A stretch of DNA of 64,000 nucleotides, from the NCBI GenBank assembly GCA_027452245.1, contig DAIDGW010000005.1, positions 1 through 64,000 of the forward strand. The letters are read 5' to 3'. This stretch comes from Acidobacteriaceae bacterium (lineage in GTDB: Bacteria > Acidobacteriota > Terriglobia > Terriglobales > Acidobacteriaceae). Position numbers and translations under genes: made by a program. This document shows positions 37,883-44,584 of the stretch, one piece after another. The notes below the pieces were generated by a model. It had not been told where the DNA came from and did not search any database. It worked only from the letters and a program-made list of their open reading frames with translations. Position 1 is the stretch's first letter. Each line of letters begins with the position of its first letter.

Positions 37883-38887
37883 ATGCAAGAGCCAACGACA
37901 TTTCAAGAGGCGATCCTGTATTTTGCAGACCGGAACCGCTGCATAGACTACCTTGCACTCCGACGCTGGCCGGACGGCAAGCCCGTGTGTCCCGTTTGCG
38001 GACGTAATGACGCGAGTTTTCTAGAGCACCAGGGCCGCTGGCAGTGCAAAAGCGTCCACCATCACCGCCAGTTCTCCGTGAAGGTGGGAACGGTGATGGA
38101 AGATTCGGCCATACCGCTGGAGAAGTGGCTCCCTGCGATCTGGGCTATTGTGAATGACAAAAACGGAATCAGTTCCTGGGAATTGCATCGGGCGCTGGGG
38201 ATAACGCAGAAAACCGCGTGGTTTATGCTTCACAGAATCAGGCTTGGGATGTCGCTGCAAAATAAGAAATTCGGAACTCGCAAAAAGATGGGCGGTCCCG
38301 AGGGTGGCCCTGTTGAAGTGGACGAGACATTCGTGGGCGGACGAAAAAAGAATATGCACGCGGACAAGAAGATCCGATATGAAGCTCGCGGCGGAGCCTT
38401 CGGCAAAGCTGTCGTGCAAGGAATCCTAGATCGGACAACACGCGAAGTTCGCGCCAAGGTTGTTCCTGACATCAAGCGCGACACCCTACAGGCCGAAGTG
38501 CTCAAGAACGTCAAATACGGAACCGCTGTCTACTCCGACGACGCTGTGGGATACGACCGCATGAACTGGTGGTACGTCCATGAGGTCGTGAACCACTCGG
38601 AGGAGTACGTTCGCGGACAGGTCCACACAAACGGCCTAGAGAATTTCTGGAGCCTGCTCAAGAGAACGTTGAACGGGACGTATGTGGCAGTTGAGCCGTT
38701 CCACCTAGACCGATACATCGACGAACAGATTTTCCGTTATAACAATCGCGCAACGAAGGAGAACCCACTGACCGACGCAGACCGATTCAGCTTGGCGTTG
38801 ACGCAGATCGCAAACAAGCGACTGACGTATGCTGAATTGACCGGGAAAACTGCCGAGGGAGCCTCGCCAACGCCGGAGCCGTTCTAA
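37883..38887 (+). CDS. IS1595-family transposase (ISXO2-like)
   Basis: A 334-residue DDE-type transposase. The N-terminal zinc-ribbon has CPVCGR at about 36-41 and WQCKSVHHHRQFSVKVGTVM. The ISXO2-like catalytic domain has VDETFVGGRKK (Asp near 147), VYSDDAVGYD (Asp near 219) and the acidic Glu near 253 in HTNGLENFWSLLK. All catalytic residues look intact. It starts 28 bp inside the left inverted repeat. None of its 26 valines uses the GTA codon, notable given the UAC-anticodon tRNA carried by the same element. The stop overlaps the convergent 63-residue ORF by 4 bp. Confidence 0.95.
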   Translation: MQEPTTFQEAILYFADRNRCIDYLALRRWPDGKPVCPVCGRNDASFLEHQGRWQCKSVHHHRQFSVKVGTVMEDSAIPLEKWLPAIWAIVNDKNGISSWELHRALGITQKTAWFMLHRIRLGMSLQNKKFGTRKKMGGPEGGPVEVDETFVGGRKKNMHADKKIRYEARGGAFGKAVVQGILDRTTREVRAKVVPDIKRDTLQAEVLKNVKYGTAVYSDDAVGYDRMNWWYVHEVVNHSEEYVRGQVHTNGLENFWSLLKRTLNGTYVAVEPFHLDRYIDEQIFRYNNRATKENPLTDADRFSLALTQIANKRLTYAELTGKTAEGASPTPEPF

Positions 38888-39075
38888 TCCGCGGCGTTTG
38901 AAGCGTGGTCGGAAACCGAAGATGAGTGAGCGGGCCGTTTCTTAGCCCGCTTTTTTGCTGCTTTCTCACGCTTCTCTTTTTCGAGCGCTTTTTTGATTTC
39001 GGAGTGTGGGACGCGCATTAACGATTCCACCGCCTCATTGAAGTTCTCGAATGGCGTTCGCGATTTGGGCATCAT
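38884..39075 (-). CDS. Small lysine-rich transposon-associated protein, 63 aa
   Basis: The N-terminal motif FENFNEAVESLMRVPHSEIKKALEKEKREK is spread over about residues 9-38, followed by a basic KKRAKKRPAHSS tail. I recall similar short proteins with an F-x-x-F/VPHxEIK pattern being common near insertion sequences, but the function is unknown. The start may be either of two adjacent ATG codons. It lies 6 bp downstream of the zinc-ribbon ORF on the same strand (an operon) and overlaps the transposase stop by 4 bp in antisense. Confidence 0.65.
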   Translation of the reverse strand: MMPKSRTPFENFNEAVESLMRVPHSEIKKALEKEKREKAAKKRAKKRPAHSSSVSDHASNAAD

Positions 39076-39081
39076 CAGCGG

Positions 39082-39351
39082 CTACTCCACCTGTTTGATA
39101 TCGAATCGGAAAAGATGCGCCTGGTTCTCGGCTTGCTCCTCCGCAGTCTTTCCCATGCGATGAAATCTTGCCAGTCCAGCAAGGGCAGATTTTATGTTGT
39201 CATTCATTTCCATACCGCAGGAGCTACAGTTCTCAGGGATACGCGCTGTTTCGATATTAAGGATGAGCGCAGTTCCACATCCGTCGCAGGTCAAGGTGAC
39301 GTTGGCTAGATCCTCCCTGTGCGCTATGACTGCTCGATAGGCTGACATCAT
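39082..39351 (-). CDS. Small zinc-ribbon protein, 89 aa
   Basis: A cargo gene of the transposon. Two Cys pairs, CDGC (about 23-26) and CSSC (about 42-45), are spaced as a zinc ribbon, followed by a helical C-terminal half (ALAGLARFHRMGKTAEEQAENQ). No enzymatic motif. It is first in a two-gene minus-strand unit with the 63-residue ORF. A nucleic-acid- or protein-binding accessory role is plausible but unproven. Confidence 0.65.
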   Translation of the reverse strand: MMSAYRAVIAHREDLANVTLTCDGCGTALILNIETARIPENCSSCGMEMNDNIKSALAGLARFHRMGKTAEEQAENQAHLFRFDIKQVE

Positions 39352-39451
39352 AAAAACGCCCGCTTTCAGGCTTGACTATAGCATAGCGTGATATTTCATT
39401 AGTTATTCTTGGACTCCCGCCTATCATGTGGCGGGTACACCCGCACGTTTG

Positions 39452-39772
39452 CTACTTAAACAGTGTCTCAATTATGGCTACCAGAACATACATAAGTACA
39501 ATCACTACAATGCCTATGGCCCATGACGATATCTTCCTCCATACGCGACCGTCAAACCGCTTTAAATGCGCTCGCGTATGAACTAGGTCGGATCTCAATT
39601 CGGTTATTCGTGTTCTGAATCGTGGATCGCACGACAAATTACGGTTAGTGGCCTCTTCCAATACTGCCGTGTACGCAGATTTCGTAAGACTCCGACTGTC
39701 CGCAACTATACGCAACAGTTCCTCGTCTCCCAGAGTTGCGTAATGAGCCTTAAGCTGCTGTGTGTCCATCAA
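39452..39772 (-). CDS. Small tail-anchored-like membrane protein, 106 aa
   Basis: A cargo gene. The N-terminal helical region (LKAHYATLGDEELLRIVADS, then AYTAVLEEATNRNL) resembles a short repeat seen in uncharacterised membrane proteins. A single C-terminal membrane segment (IGIVVIVLMYVLVAIIETLF, about 85-104) would leave almost nothing outside. On my reading the membrane segment uses three GTA valine codons, relevant to the UAC tRNA on this element. Function unknown. A hairpin CCCGCC/GGCGGG at about 39418-39437 lies just beyond its stop. Confidence 0.6.
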   Translation of the reverse strand: MMDTQQLKAHYATLGDEELLRIVADSRSLTKSAYTAVLEEATNRNLSCDPRFRTRITELRSDLVHTRAHLKRFDGRVWRKISSWAIGIVVIVLMYVLVAIIETLFK

Positions 39773-39973
39773 TCGCGATCTCGCGCCGATCTATAAGGAA
39801 CGATTATGCAACAATTCTGCCGGTCCGACAGTAGAACATTTATCCGGCGATGAAGGCCGGTTTGAGTGATCGCGTCTGGACCGTTTCGGAACGGTCGCAC
39901 GCATGGCAGGGATCAGCAAGCTACCGTATGCGAAATTAATCGAACAGAACACCTTTACGCCGTTTGTTCGGCC

Positions 39974-40534
39974 TTAAGCGACAGCTCCGAGCGGCGCTGC
40001 CTCCACACGCCACCGGCGGCGACTCTTGGCTCCAAGCCACGTGCCTAGTATGCGCTCGGAGTCACGACTCCCGTGCAACGCTAAAAGCCACTGCTCAACT
40101 TCGTGCGTATGATCCAAGGCCTCTTTCAACTTCTTGTCGCCCGACAAAATGCCATATACAAATCGTACCAATTTGTCTCGTCCCTCAGACAACGGCAACG
40201 TTGTGCTAGATTCTATTCCTGAGTATCTTTCGGGCGTGACTCCTATCAAAGCAGAAAACTCTTTTGACGGCTTACCCAACCGTTTACGCAAATAGCGCAC
40301 CTGTTCCCCCGTTAAGGGCGATGTCTTCGTCACAAGCGTACGAGCTATAGACGCGAGCAACTGATTCAGCGAGGGAATGTCAGCCGCCTGTTTTTTGCAA
40401 CGTGAGCACACCCAATACTTAACCCCCACAAGGAACACGTTTCCAAGTCCAGAGCCGACATAGTGGTATGGCTGTTCTGCCGTCGAAACGTATTCAACCG
40501 CAGACGCGTCACAGTCGTGTTCGTGAATGTGCAT
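39974..40534 (-). CDS. MqsA-like zinc/HTH antitoxin (putative)
   Basis: A 186-residue protein. The N-terminal metal-binding region contains HIHEHDCD and VCSRCKKQ (CxxC near 43-46). An XRE-type helix-turn-helix follows at about 75-115 (LTGEQVRYLRKRLGKPSKEF, GVTPERYSGIES), then a helical C-terminal extension. The zinc-plus-XRE layout is that of MqsA/YgiT-type antitoxins. It sits 6 bp downstream of a DUF4258-like ORF on the same strand, giving the toxin-first order typical of mqsRA. It probably autoregulates through its HTH. Two nearby valines (KLVRFVYG) use GTA codons. Confidence 0.7.
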   Translation of the reverse strand: MHIHEHDCDASAVEYVSTAEQPYHYVGSGLGNVFLVGVKYWVCSRCKKQAADIPSLNQLLASIARTLVTKTSPLTGEQVRYLRKRLGKPSKEFSALIGVTPERYSGIESSTTLPLSEGRDKLVRFVYGILSGDKKLKEALDHTHEVEQWLLALHGSRDSERILGTWLGAKSRRRWRVEAAPLGAVA

Positions 40535-40540
40535 AATCCC

Positions 40541-40849
40541 TCAATACTTCGTTAAAATTTTCAAAGTTGCCGTAGCGGTGTCTGGCTTGACGAGTAAATG
40601 GAGTTCCACAAGATCCACATCGACCGTGCGGATAAGATACTTGAATCCTCCAGTATTCGACGGTTCGGGAGGGCGTTCCAATGTCCAGTCTCTGCGACTG
40701 AGACCATACTGAATGTCCTCGTCGCTAATGTTTCGCTCAGCGCGCTCAACCTCAGAGTGGAAGCTCTCGCGCACGTACCCCTTCTCTAGGGCTTTGGCAA
40801 CGAACTGCCGCAACCCAGCCTCGGACATGGGCTTAATCAAACTTAACAT
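40541..40849 (-). CDS. DUF4258-like putative toxin
   Basis: A 102-residue ORF with the DUF4258-type order of elements: ESFHSEVERAERNISDEDIQYGL (about 29-51, an H-x-x-x-R-x-x-R-x-I-S-x-x-D pattern), then strands FKYLIRTVDVDLVELHLLV and ATLKILTKY. DUF4258 proteins are often the toxin partners of zinc/HTH antitoxins and are thought to be RNase-like. The start is uncertain: 40849 lies inside an operator-like palindrome, so the ATG at 40828 (MSEAGLRQF) may be the true start. Paired with the antitoxin gene 6 bp downstream. Confidence 0.65.
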   Translation of the reverse strand: MLSLIKPMSEAGLRQFVAKALEKGYVRESFHSEVERAERNISDEDIQYGLSRRDWTLERPPEPSNTGGFKYLIRTVDVDLVELHLLVKPDTATATLKILTKY

Positions 40850-40861
40850 AATTTTAAGTTT
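40839..40861. promoter_or_regulatory. Palindromic operator candidate of the toxin-antitoxin pair
   Basis: Arms AAACTTA (40839-40845) and TAAGTTT (40855-40861) are perfect inverted repeats with a 9-nt spacer. A consensus -35 TTGACA (minus strand, 40866-40861) overlaps the outer arm. This is the expected position for autorepression by the HTH antitoxin. Confidence 0.5.
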
Positions 40862-40933
40862 GTCAAGTGAAAAAGCAAGTAAATTCCGGGGTTACTTTAG
40901 GGAAACGCAGGAATACTACCAGAAATGAAAGGC

Positions 40934-41074
40934 TTAGCGGAGTCTCTGTTCAGCGTCTTTGTGCGGTAGTGATTTAATCAACTTGTCTAGGACCGCGTCA
41001 AATGCGGCCTTTTCCACCTTGACCGACTTTTTGGGCGTTTTCTTCTTCACAGCTTTCCTTTTCTTTTGTGCCAT
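40934..41074 (-). CDS. Very small lysine-rich protein, 46 aa
   Basis: An ORF starting MAQKKRKAVKKKTPKKS, then an acidic/helical half FDAVLDKLIKSLPHKD and a stop at 40934. The basic N-terminus and helical C-terminus mirror, in reversed order, the 63-residue ORF at the other end of the element. It lies between the toxin-antitoxin pair and the tRNA. Coding status rests only on the clean frame and composition; a nucleic-acid-binding role would be a guess. Confidence 0.45.
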   Translation of the reverse strand: MAQKKRKAVKKKTPKKSVKVEKAAFDAVLDKLIKSLPHKDAEQRLR

Positions 41075-41155
41075 TTGTTTGCAAAATCCACAAGGTTTTG
41101 CACAGAAATGCACCTACATCCACAGGCGCTTGTAGGGCTAGTATTCGGGACGGCG

Positions 41156-41241
41156 GGAGGCTGACTGGTCGGTACCAGGAGCGGTCTTACAAACCGCAGT
41201 TCCCCGACAGGAACGGTGTTCGACTCACCCAGCCTCCGCCA
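41156..41241 (+). tRNA. Non-canonical (allo-)tRNA, serine-type body with UAC anticodon
   Basis: An 86-nt tRNA gene with encoded CCA. The acceptor stem is a perfect 8 bp (41156-41163 with 41230-41237), then discriminator G (41238) and CCA (41239-41241). The D arm is 5 bp (41165-41169/41174-41178) with loop CGGT. The anticodon stem GCGGT/ACCGC has loop CTTACAA, anticodon TAC at 41188-41190 (reads GUA valine codons). The variable arm is long (41199-41214, 5-bp stem). The T stem has only 4 bp (GGTG/CACC) around the canonical TTCGACT loop. A standard 7/5 fold would leave a C-C mismatch and an unpaired G at position 8; the 8/4 fold pairs everything. Long variable arm plus G73 are seryl-tRNA-synthetase identity features, while the anticodon is that of valine. 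The 8/4 shape matches the class called allo-tRNAs. It lies in transposon cargo. Confidence 0.85.
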
Positions 41242-41318
41242 TCCTTCGCACTACGTTATACCACCAAACTCAACCGATGGCACAAACGTGTGCTTCCCAG
41301 ACAGATCCTCGATTCCCG

Positions 41319-42191
41319 TCAGGCTGCACCTGCCTTGACTTTCTCAACGTGTTCCCTGATTTCCTCCAGCGTCTTCCTGTTAAAGCTACGAGTATGAATT
41401 CCAAAACTTTTGAAATCTATAAGCGCTGTGAATGACTTCCGATTCGCACGCGCAACCCTATGCGCTTGAGCTGCCTTAAAAACCTCGAATGCCACCAGGT
41501 CAGCAGGTTGCAAGGCAATACAATCCTCCCAACCTAACGGCGCAATTGTCGTGAAGTAATGGCGGTGATCGAAGTTTGGGTCGGCCATGTAGTTGTTGAA
41601 CGCATTCAATATGGTCGCGTCATGGTCCGTAGTTCTGTCATGGAAGAGTGTGATCTTAACTTCGACGCCGGGGGCGTTCTCTTTATGGTCTTGTCCAATC
41701 GTCCACAGGATGAACTTAGTCAGAAAGTCATAACCAGAGCCTAGGCGGTCATCTGCCCATTCAGGGAATACCGCCATTAAATCATCGAGGCTCACGTCGT
41801 ATCCAACCGTGTGCATTCCGCCGCGAAGTCGCTTGATGATGCCAAATAACCCGATGACAAATTCGTCCCGCTCGTCGTGCGTCCAACCATCAAATTCATT
41901 GCGGCGACCGCTACAATCAGCGGCATGATAACGGGAAATCAGCGGCCTTCCAGTCCGCTTTAGTTCCTTGTTTTTGGCTGCAAGATGGAGCTTCCACAAT
42001 CGCTCCATCTCAAACCATACTTTCCCCTTCGCAACGATGCAGGACATTGAAAATAAATCTTGCTTGGCACCGTCGTAGCTCTCGTCCATGTATCCGGTCA
42101 TCAACACAAAGGTGCCCTTACAAGCTCCAAGCGGGCTGAATGGTTCCCAAAACTCTTGGAGTGGTAAGTATTTCGCTAACGGGCTTTGCAC
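41319..42191 (-). CDS. DUF3800 domain protein
   Basis: A cargo protein of up to 290 residues; the probable start is the ATG at 42101 (MTGYMDESYDG), giving 260. DUF3800 features are present: an opening strand with DES near the N-terminus, the middle HAADCSGRRNEFDGW, KITLFHDRTTDHD, and the C-terminal ALQPADLVAFEVFKA. The acidic residues at these positions suggest an RNase H-like nuclease fold, which is inferred, not shown. Such genes are frequent on mobile elements and defence islands. It starts close to the right end of the transposon. One GTA codon lies at 42018-42020. Confidence 0.75.
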   Translation of the reverse strand: MQSPLAKYLPLQEFWEPFSPLGACKGTFVLMTGYMDESYDGAKQDLFSMSCIVAKGKVWFEMERLWKLHLAAKNKELKRTGRPLISRYHAADCSGRRNEFDGWTHDERDEFVIGLFGIIKRLRGGMHTVGYDVSLDDLMAVFPEWADDRLGSGYDFLTKFILWTIGQDHKENAPGVEVKITLFHDRTTDHDATILNAFNNYMADPNFDHRHYFTTIAPLGWEDCIALQPADLVAFEVFKAAQAHRVARANRKSFTALIDFKSFGIHTRSFNRKTLEEIREHVEKVKAGAA

Positions 42192-42240
42192 ACAGAAACC
42201 TCAACTTTCTGTGGCTTAAACAGGCTCAACCAATCGGAGT

Positions 42241-42263
42241 GATTAGTCAAGTATATTTATGCC
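42241..42263 (-). repeat. Right terminal inverted repeat, 23 bp
   Basis: The exact reverse complement of 37832-37854 (begins GATTAGTCAAGTATATTT). It defines the right boundary of the transposon. Confidence 0.95.
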
Positions 42264-42271
42264 CTTAGCGT
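42264..42271. repeat. Target-site duplication, right copy (CTTAGCGT)
   Basis: Direct repeat of 37824-37831, immediately outside the right inverted repeat. Confidence 0.93.
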
Positions 42272-42418
42272 CATATTAGCGAACTAATCCATGGCGCTCA
42301 ATAATTTACGGGTAAAATCCTCAGCCGCAAGGACTTACGTGCCGTCCCACAGCGCACGGGCTACCAGAATGATCGGAGACGGAGACTGTGGATGTCAAGG
42401 ATTGTGGTCACATCGTGC

Positions 42419-42957
42419 TTACTCGGAATTTACGATGCCCGGAACGGGTGCCGAGGAGACGTTCCATTCGGGGAGAGCCTTCACAACGCTAACGGTTTCG
42501 AGGCTGACCGTAATGACCTGGCCGATGAGGCGGAGGATGTAAGTGGGATCGTCTTGGCGGTCGGGATCGTTGGTGATGCCGCTACGCTTGTCGGTTGAGA
42601 CCCGATATTGAGCTTCATCTTTTCGACGCGATAGTCGAGTTTTTCGCCTTTATTCTCGACTTTGGTCAGCGGATATTCGGGCTGCTGTTCATAGTGGACG
42701 TGGATTTCGGCGAGGCGCCGGCCGGCCTTGACGAAGGCGCGGAAGATGTCGAGGCCGGTGGTGGACCCGGTTGCCTGCGAGCTTCGCTCTCCGGCAACGG
42801 CCTCCGGCAGAGTGGAGTTGTTTTCTTTCTTGTTGCTTCCCCCGGGCTTACGCCCGGGGCTGTGATCTGCCGCCCCTCCGGGGCTGTCGTCGGCAGATGG
42901 CGGCGTCTGGTTAGCACTGACGAACGGGATGCGCGGCAATTTGCGGCCGAGACTAAC
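42419..42957 (-). pseudogene. Remnant of a type ISP-like restriction-modification enzyme C-terminus
   Basis: Minus-strand fragments of one protein. One frame begins RKLPRIPFV at about 42945, has a low-complexity insertion, then DIFRAFVKAGRRLAEIHVHYE and KLDYRVEKMKL. The text then jumps to another frame at about 42600, reading YRVSTDKRSGITNDPDR, DDPTYILRLIGQVITVSLET and a stop at 42419. I recall this order from the C-terminal specificity region of large type ISP restriction-modification proteins, but about 35-40 residues between MKL and YRV are missing and the whole methylase/helicase part is absent. It is therefore a decayed fragment, truncated at its 5' side against the next gene. Confidence 0.7.
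42840..42884. repeat. GC-rich double-hairpin element inside the R-M remnant
   Basis: Two adjacent hairpins: CCCCGGGC-TTAC-GCCCGGGG (42840-42859) and GCCCC-TCC-GGGGC (42872-42884). They fall in the low-complexity stretch that interrupts the otherwise recognisable restriction-enzyme remnant, so this looks like an inserted short palindromic repeat. Only one copy occurs in this window. Confidence 0.55.
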
Positions 42958-42962
42958 GCACG

Positions 42963-44390
42963 CTACGACTGCTTGGCGGACTCGCGTTTCAAGGCGCGCT
43001 GCAGCGTCTGGTCGAGAGCGGCCTTGGTCTTTTCGTACTCCTGCTGGGAAATGTGTCCCTGCTTGTGTTCGACCTCGAGCTGGAAGAGTTCTTCTTTCAA
43101 GCCCTCAAGCAACATCGAGGCCGAGGATCGCGGCGCTTCTGCGGACGGCACCGGAGCAGGCGTGAGGCGGGCCGGTGTTGGTTCGCGGAAATCGTAGTCG
43201 GGATCGCTTTCTTCGATGACGCGGGGCTTGCTGCCTGCTCCGGCGCGGACGGCCGCTTGCTGGCGCGATGCGACATAGACTCCGCCGGCGGCGAGGGCGA
43301 GGGCGAATCCGCCGAGAATCCACCAGCGATAGCGTTGCAGGGGATCAGGAGCATCAATCGGAGGGCCGAGGCCTCCGCCGGGACGGTCATCAGTGCTCTG
43401 CGCGGCCGGTGCCGAGCCATCGTTGGGAGCGCCGCCATTTGCCTGACGCTCCTGCAGGGTTCCTTCGCCGGTGACTTTGAAGGCGAGCGGCTGTCCTGTG
43501 GTTGTACCGGAGATGACTTGCACATTGGCATCCGGCTGCTGCGGATCGTTCATGGCCTTGTAACCGCTTCCCGGCGCGGCTGCGAACTGCATCGACTTCG
43601 GCAGGATGGCGACGAAGTGCTGCAAGGGATAGAGCGACTTGGGATCGACATTGGCGCTGCCGGTATAAGGCAGTTGATAAGCGACTTGAAACTGGGTGGT
43701 TCCGGGACGCAGCGGGAAGGGAAAGGCGTAGCGGGTCTTGTCGCCGGTTTCCGCGACGGGCATGGAGTTGATGGGCTGTCCGCCTTCGGTCATGGCGGAA
43801 CCTTGAATCACCTGCGCGCCTTCAGGCACGAAAAACTCCAGGTTGCGCTCGTTCTCCTGTGTGCGTGGCGGCTTCGAGGTGTTTTGTATGGCGAACATGC
43901 GCTCGATTTCGAGTTGTCCCTGTTCGGCCTGAATGCGCATGATATCGGCAACCACTTCGATGCCTTCGATCTTCTTTCCCACGTCGTAAACTTGAACATC
44001 GACGGAGGTCGTTCCCGGGGGCGCCATGCGGTGATAGGTCACGCCCTCATGGATGGCGCGAATCAGGTGCGGGGCTTGCGGATCGTCGAGTTTGAAGCTG
44101 AAGTTTCCCTTGGCGTCGGCTTTGGTGGTGGCCGCGACTTCCATGCCCTGGCCGAGTTTGATGAGTACAACATCGTCGCCCGCGGCGGGTTTGCCCGTAG
44201 TGGCGTTCTTCACGTTGCCGGTAAGAGTCTGGGCGGCGCAAAAAGAGACGGCGAAGACAAGGACGGCAAGCGCGGAGATCGTTTTGCGCAAAGTCGTGTT
44301 TAAAGAGCCGCGGCCATTGTTGCGGCGCGGAGCCGGGATGCGGACACAGTTGACGTTCTCGAGCATTGGCATCTTTTCTACTGTCATCAA
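42963..44390 (-). CDS. Membrane-anchored protein with carboxypeptidase-regulatory-like N-terminal domain
   Basis: Up to 475 residues. A signal peptide near 36-54 (ISALAVLVFAVSFCAAQ) is followed by a carboxypeptidase-regulatory/SpaA-like beta domain (LTGNVKNATTGKPAAGDDVVL, GNFSFKLDD), a large extracytoplasmic beta-rich region (about 140-330), a Pro/Gly linker, one membrane segment (WWILGGFALALAAGGVYVA, about 355-373) and a cytoplasmic tail ending in a coiled coil (LKEELFQLEVEHKQGHISQQ, then EYEKTKAAL). The ending resembles SHOCT-like motifs. The start may be an internal Met. The function is unknown; a stalk-like envelope protein is likely. Confidence 0.7.
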   Translation of the reverse strand: MMTVEKMPMLENVNCVRIPAPRRNNGRGSLNTTLRKTISALAVLVFAVSFCAAQTLTGNVKNATTGKPAAGDDVVLIKLGQGMEVAATTKADAKGNFSFKLDDPQAPHLIRAIHEGVTYHRMAPPGTTSVDVQVYDVGKKIEGIEVVADIMRIQAEQGQLEIERMFAIQNTSKPPRTQENERNLEFFVPEGAQVIQGSAMTEGGQPINSMPVAETGDKTRYAFPFPLRPGTTQFQVAYQLPYTGSANVDPKSLYPLQHFVAILPKSMQFAAAPGSGYKAMNDPQQPDANVQVISGTTTGQPLAFKVTGEGTLQERQANGGAPNDGSAPAAQSTDDRPGGGLGPPIDAPDPLQRYRWWILGGFALALAAGGVYVASRQQAAVRAGAGSKPRVIEESDPDYDFREPTPARLTPAPVPSAEAPRSSASMLLEGLKEELFQLEVEHKQGHISQQEYEKTKAALDQTLQRALKRESAKQS

Positions 44391-44584
44391 AGGGAGGTAA
44401 GTCGGATTCCTGAACTTAATCTGGAATTGTACACCTCGGATTATGTGCGAAAGAGTGCTGGGGTACGGGTAAGTTGCGAATCAGGAAGCGCCAAAAAGCT
44501 TAAGCCTTGTAGAATCGAGGGCATGCCTGGACAGGAAAACGATACCCGGTGATCGGGTAGCCAGGCTGTGCACCGCGGAGAGCT

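Larger units (their letters stand above)
37832..42263. mobile_element. Complete 4.4-kb IS1595-type transposon with cargo
   Basis: A 4432-bp element bounded by perfect 23-bp terminal inverted repeats (37832-37854 and 42241-42263) and flanked by an 8-bp direct duplication. It carries an ISXO2/IS1595-type transposase next to the left end and about 3.3 kb of cargo. The cargo comprises minus-strand small genes, a toxin-antitoxin-like pair, a 46-residue lysine-rich ORF, a non-canonical tRNA on the plus strand and a DUF3800 gene. Base composition and codon use are visibly more AT-rich than the host genes around it. Intact ends and an undegraded duplication suggest recent insertion. Mobilisation needs only the encoded transposase acting on the two ends. 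Confidence 0.92.

Noticed and set aside
39866-40048. A 60-codon plus-strand ORF in the transposon
   Set aside because: It overlaps the antitoxin gene in antisense and has no ribosome-binding site or protein-like pattern.
41156-41241. Reading this locus as an ordinary tRNA-Val
   Set aside because: The long variable arm, G73, 8-bp acceptor and 4-bp T stem do not fit a class I tRNA-Val, despite the UAC anticodon.
42595-43197. A 200-codon plus-strand open frame next to the transposon
   Set aside because: It spans antisense sequence of two different minus-strand units (the R-M remnant and the next gene), so it is not a real gene.
43053-44303. A 416-codon plus-strand open frame
   Set aside because: Antisense to the carboxypeptidase-regulatory-like gene, whose signal peptide, membrane segment and coiled coil are coherent; the opposite frame is rich in Arg/Gly/His without structure.
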